From: Micromussa lordhowensis
Lineage: Eukaryota > Cnidaria > Anthozoa > Scleractinia > Lobophylliidae
DNA length: 64,000 nt
NCBI GenBank assembly: GCA_964020085.1
Contig: OZ026597.1
Coordinates: 22,449,721 to 22,513,720, forward strand
Direction: 5' to 3'
Positions 61,950 to 64,000 of the stretch are shown here, piece after piece; within the stretch, counting starts at the first letter, position 1, and each line of letters starts with the position of its first letter. A program made the position numbers and the translations under genes. The notes under the pieces were generated by a model. It made no database searches. It was not told the origin of the DNA and saw nothing but the letters and a program-made list of their open reading frames with translations.

Positions 61950-62122
61950 TTTGGCGAGATTGCTTTTTGTGGAGGGAGGAAAACTGGAGTTCCTGGAGAA
62001 AAACCAGAGTAGCAAGGCGAGAACAAACGACAAACTAAACCCATACATCACCGGGCCGGAATCGAACCTGGGCCACGTGTGGTGGGAGGCGAGCAGTCTC
62101 AGGACGCGCCATCCCTACTCCC
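61950..62122 (-). mobile_element. tRNA-derived SINE, minus strand
   Basis: On the minus strand the head reads GGAGTAGGGATGGCGCGTCC and GCCTCCCACCACACGTGGCC, with a perfect-looking box B GGTTCGATTCC (62068-62058). The body that follows contains GTTTAGTTTGTCGTTTGTTC, GGTTTTTCTCCAGGAACTCC and AGTTTTCCTCCCTCCAC. It belongs to a different family from the SINE at 51238. Confidence 0.8.
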
Positions 62123-62214
62123 CAATTATTCAGTTCCCTCTGAGATTTTCGTGTTTACATTATAGCATACACAAGGCTGTTGTTCCGTTTCCACTTTCAA
62201 GCATTTTTGTTATT

Positions 62215-62240
62215 ACTCGGGCCCCGCAGGGGGTCCGAGT
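62215..62240. repeat. GC-rich hairpin ACTCGG...CCGAGT
   Basis: ACTCGGGCCCCGCAGG is followed by GGGTCCGAGT, forming a stem with a short loop. It resembles in design the hairpins at 24217 and 45540, though the sequence is not the same. A GAGGCCCGAGTAAACGCTC segment near 63761 may belong to the same repeat. Confidence 0.4.
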
Positions 62241-62244
62241 TATA

Positions 62245-63488
62245 AAATGCAACCGTTTTCCTCGCCAAAAGGGGGGTCATGGTCCCAGGCGTTCCATGCG
62301 TGGACCGTGGAAACTGGGGACAAGACCTCGCTCTCTGTGAGTATATGCGGAGACTTTTTTGGCAAGAATCGCCGACCTTATACTTAGATGTCACATACAA
62401 AGATGTCGATCATTTTCGGAAGGGGTCAGTCCACGAATTATAGTGCTTGAAAGACAGCCAGGTAAGCAAAGTTTACGCTTGAAACGTTCTCGTGAGATAA
62501 CAACTGAGCCGATCGCGGAATGAGTCCAAACTACGAAAAATAGCGAGTCAACGATGGTATGTAGCTACTGCTGTTATTATTTTAACATTACAGTAAAACA
62601 AATCATTGCAATGAAACGAGCTAAATACGAAAACGTCGTTGGACTCGTAGCTTTAATATTATTAAAACATGCGACTTCTTTCTTTCACCGCGCAAAATAT
62701 GTCGATCTCCAAATTTGGAAAGATAAGACGTTCGGTAACTTGAATGAAATATCGTACTTCAAGTTAGTTGGCTTTCTAGTAAGGTGAAAAAAAAAAGATA
62801 TCACTAGTTGTATGATTTTGTGCGGGGAATTGTGCGGGATTAATGACGAACCAATGTTCTTGAAGTCCTAAGCAAAATCTGCATTCACGATAGGTTAGCC
62901 AATTCAATTTCTTTCACTAGTAGTTAAAAAATACTTAGCAGTCTTAGCAATCACTAATACTTCGAGGAAACCGTGTTTACTGTTAAATCATGTTGCGTGA
63001 CATGGACTAGACGAGTACGAAACCAAAATAAATAGCAAAACAGAATGTCTCATCTTCCCTTATAAATTAGTTTGTTTTTAAAGATACACCTGCCTTAATA
63101 ATTCAATAAAAATATGTAGCTTGAATATTTCTTTATAAACTAGTTAAGGGTCGCAAATTCTCGGAAGTTATCCGCGAAAAAACGCGCAACTTGAAAAATT
63201 TTGCGAATTCTGTTCAGTGTAATTTGACGCCTTGTCGTTAGGCTGTTGTTTTATCTTTATCATGATTTGTTTTGGTTGGCAAAGATGTGCAGCTGCACAA
63301 TTCCAGCAATTGACTCGGATCGCTGCGACCAGTAAATGAACTTCGTACAATTTTTACTAGCATGTACAATGTAATCGCCGTAAATTGTAAAAAGACCTGG
63401 AAAATCCTTTGCAATCAAGTTCTCCATAAATGTGTAGACAGCTGTGCTTGATTCTTGAACCAAACTGATTGAAACTCACAACTTGCGA
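62245..63488. other. Intergenic, no gene seen
   Basis: No linked exons were found. Short frames such as 62554-62787 have no recognised motif. Confidence 0.45.
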
Positions 63489-63497
63489 CTGGATTAG

Positions 63498-63675
63498 CGG
63501 TGTGCGACACTTGCAGACTGCAGACTACAGACTACATTTAGGTCTAAATAGCACTCTGGTTAGCCTGAATAGCACTCAGGTTAGCCTGTTTACGGTTAGC
63601 TATTGGTAATGGAAATGGAATACAATATTTTAGTTAAAAAGTCTGCAGTCTGCAGTCTGCAAGTGTCGCACACCG
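63498..63675. mobile_element. 178-bp MITE with 9-bp target duplication
   Basis: The ends CGGTGTGCGACACTTGCAGA and the inverse TCTGCAAGTGTCGCACACCG extend into CTGCAGACT repeats. The exact 9-bp flanks CTGGATTAG at 63489-63497 and 63676-63684 prove insertion. The interior carries two copies of TAGCACTC(T/A)GGTTAGCCTG. A 9-bp duplication is typical of Mutator-like elements. Confidence 0.92.
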
Positions 63676-63808
63676 CTGGATTAGGAGGGTACCAGACGAA
63701 GCCACTAATGGATATACTGATATTTGTTTTTATATTTAGCGTCCAATACGCATATTCGTAGCGAGGCCCGAGTAAACGCTCTTAGAGCGTCTAGTTCTTA
63801 TTATTTAG

Positions 63809-63879
63809 CATACATTTGTCTGTAATTTTTTTTTCGGCGCCGCCGCGTCTTCCCAGCCAGATTTACAGACAAATGTATG
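63809..63879. repeat. Inverted repeat, 17-bp stem
   Basis: CATACATTTGTCTGTAA at 63809-63825 is exactly inverted at 63863-63879 around a GC-rich loop (TCGGCGCCGCCGCGTCTTCC). It could be a short foldback or the end of a larger element continuing to the right. Confidence 0.6.
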
Positions 63880-64000
63880 GAAAATTATAAAAATTAACTG
63901 AGCGTCTTCTAGTTAAGTTACATCCTTCAAACTTGGTGAATACAATCTTCCACCTGATATTTTAACATTGCGATTCACAAATTGCGTAAAATTCGATTTT

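Overview
This window is eukaryotic and looks like an anthozoan cnidarian, probably a stony coral. It is AT-rich, with short GT-AG exons separated by introns of roughly 60 to 5,300 bases. The proteins resemble bilaterian families closely, and small foldback transposons and tRNA-derived SINEs are very dense. No bacterial-style gene organisation is visible. Species cannot be assigned from the sequence alone.

Left part (1-10 kb). A decayed LINE reverse transcriptase (minus strand) enters at the left edge and is interrupted by a 91-bp perfect foldback element. It is followed by one ILEI/FAM3-domain gene on the minus strand (four exons found, 1906-5287) and one isolated paralogous exon (1424-1576). 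Next is a roughly 4-kb relic of a PIF/Harbinger DNA transposon (5891-9896). It has matching terminal inverted repeats, a Myb/SANT-like pseudogene on the plus strand, a transposase pseudogene on the minus strand, and another small element lodged inside the transposase.

Middle (10-38 kb). The only confident gene is alpha-tubulin N-acetyltransferase (ATAT1/MEC-17), plus strand, 16320-24175, reconstructed as 11 exons and about 501 residues with its catalytic residues intact. A small unrecognised multi-exon gene is proposed at 32698-33478. Most of the rest is intergenic DNA with foldback elements, two of which (35180-35566 and 36967-37400) carry the TTA target duplications typical of PIF/Harbinger.

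Right part (38-61 kb). A single large gene, plus strand, 22 exons from 38846 to 60410, encodes a RasGAP of the SynGAP/DAB2IP/RASAL2 family: PH, C2, RasGAP, a long Ser/Arg/Pro-rich linker and a C-terminal coiled coil. Its first exon or exons were not identified. The introns hold three SINEs, tandem duplications (one copying a splice donor) and foldback elements. The final 3.5 kb is intergenic with more inverted-repeat elements and a SINE.

The genes are not a functional cluster. ATAT1 marks stable microtubules, the RasGAP attenuates Ras-type signalling, and the ILEI protein is probably secreted. No new defence or biosynthetic system was found. The points most worth following are the nested transposons, the duplicated splice donor in the RasGAP catalytic region, the possible PDZ ligand at the RasGAP C terminus and the ILEI tandem copy.
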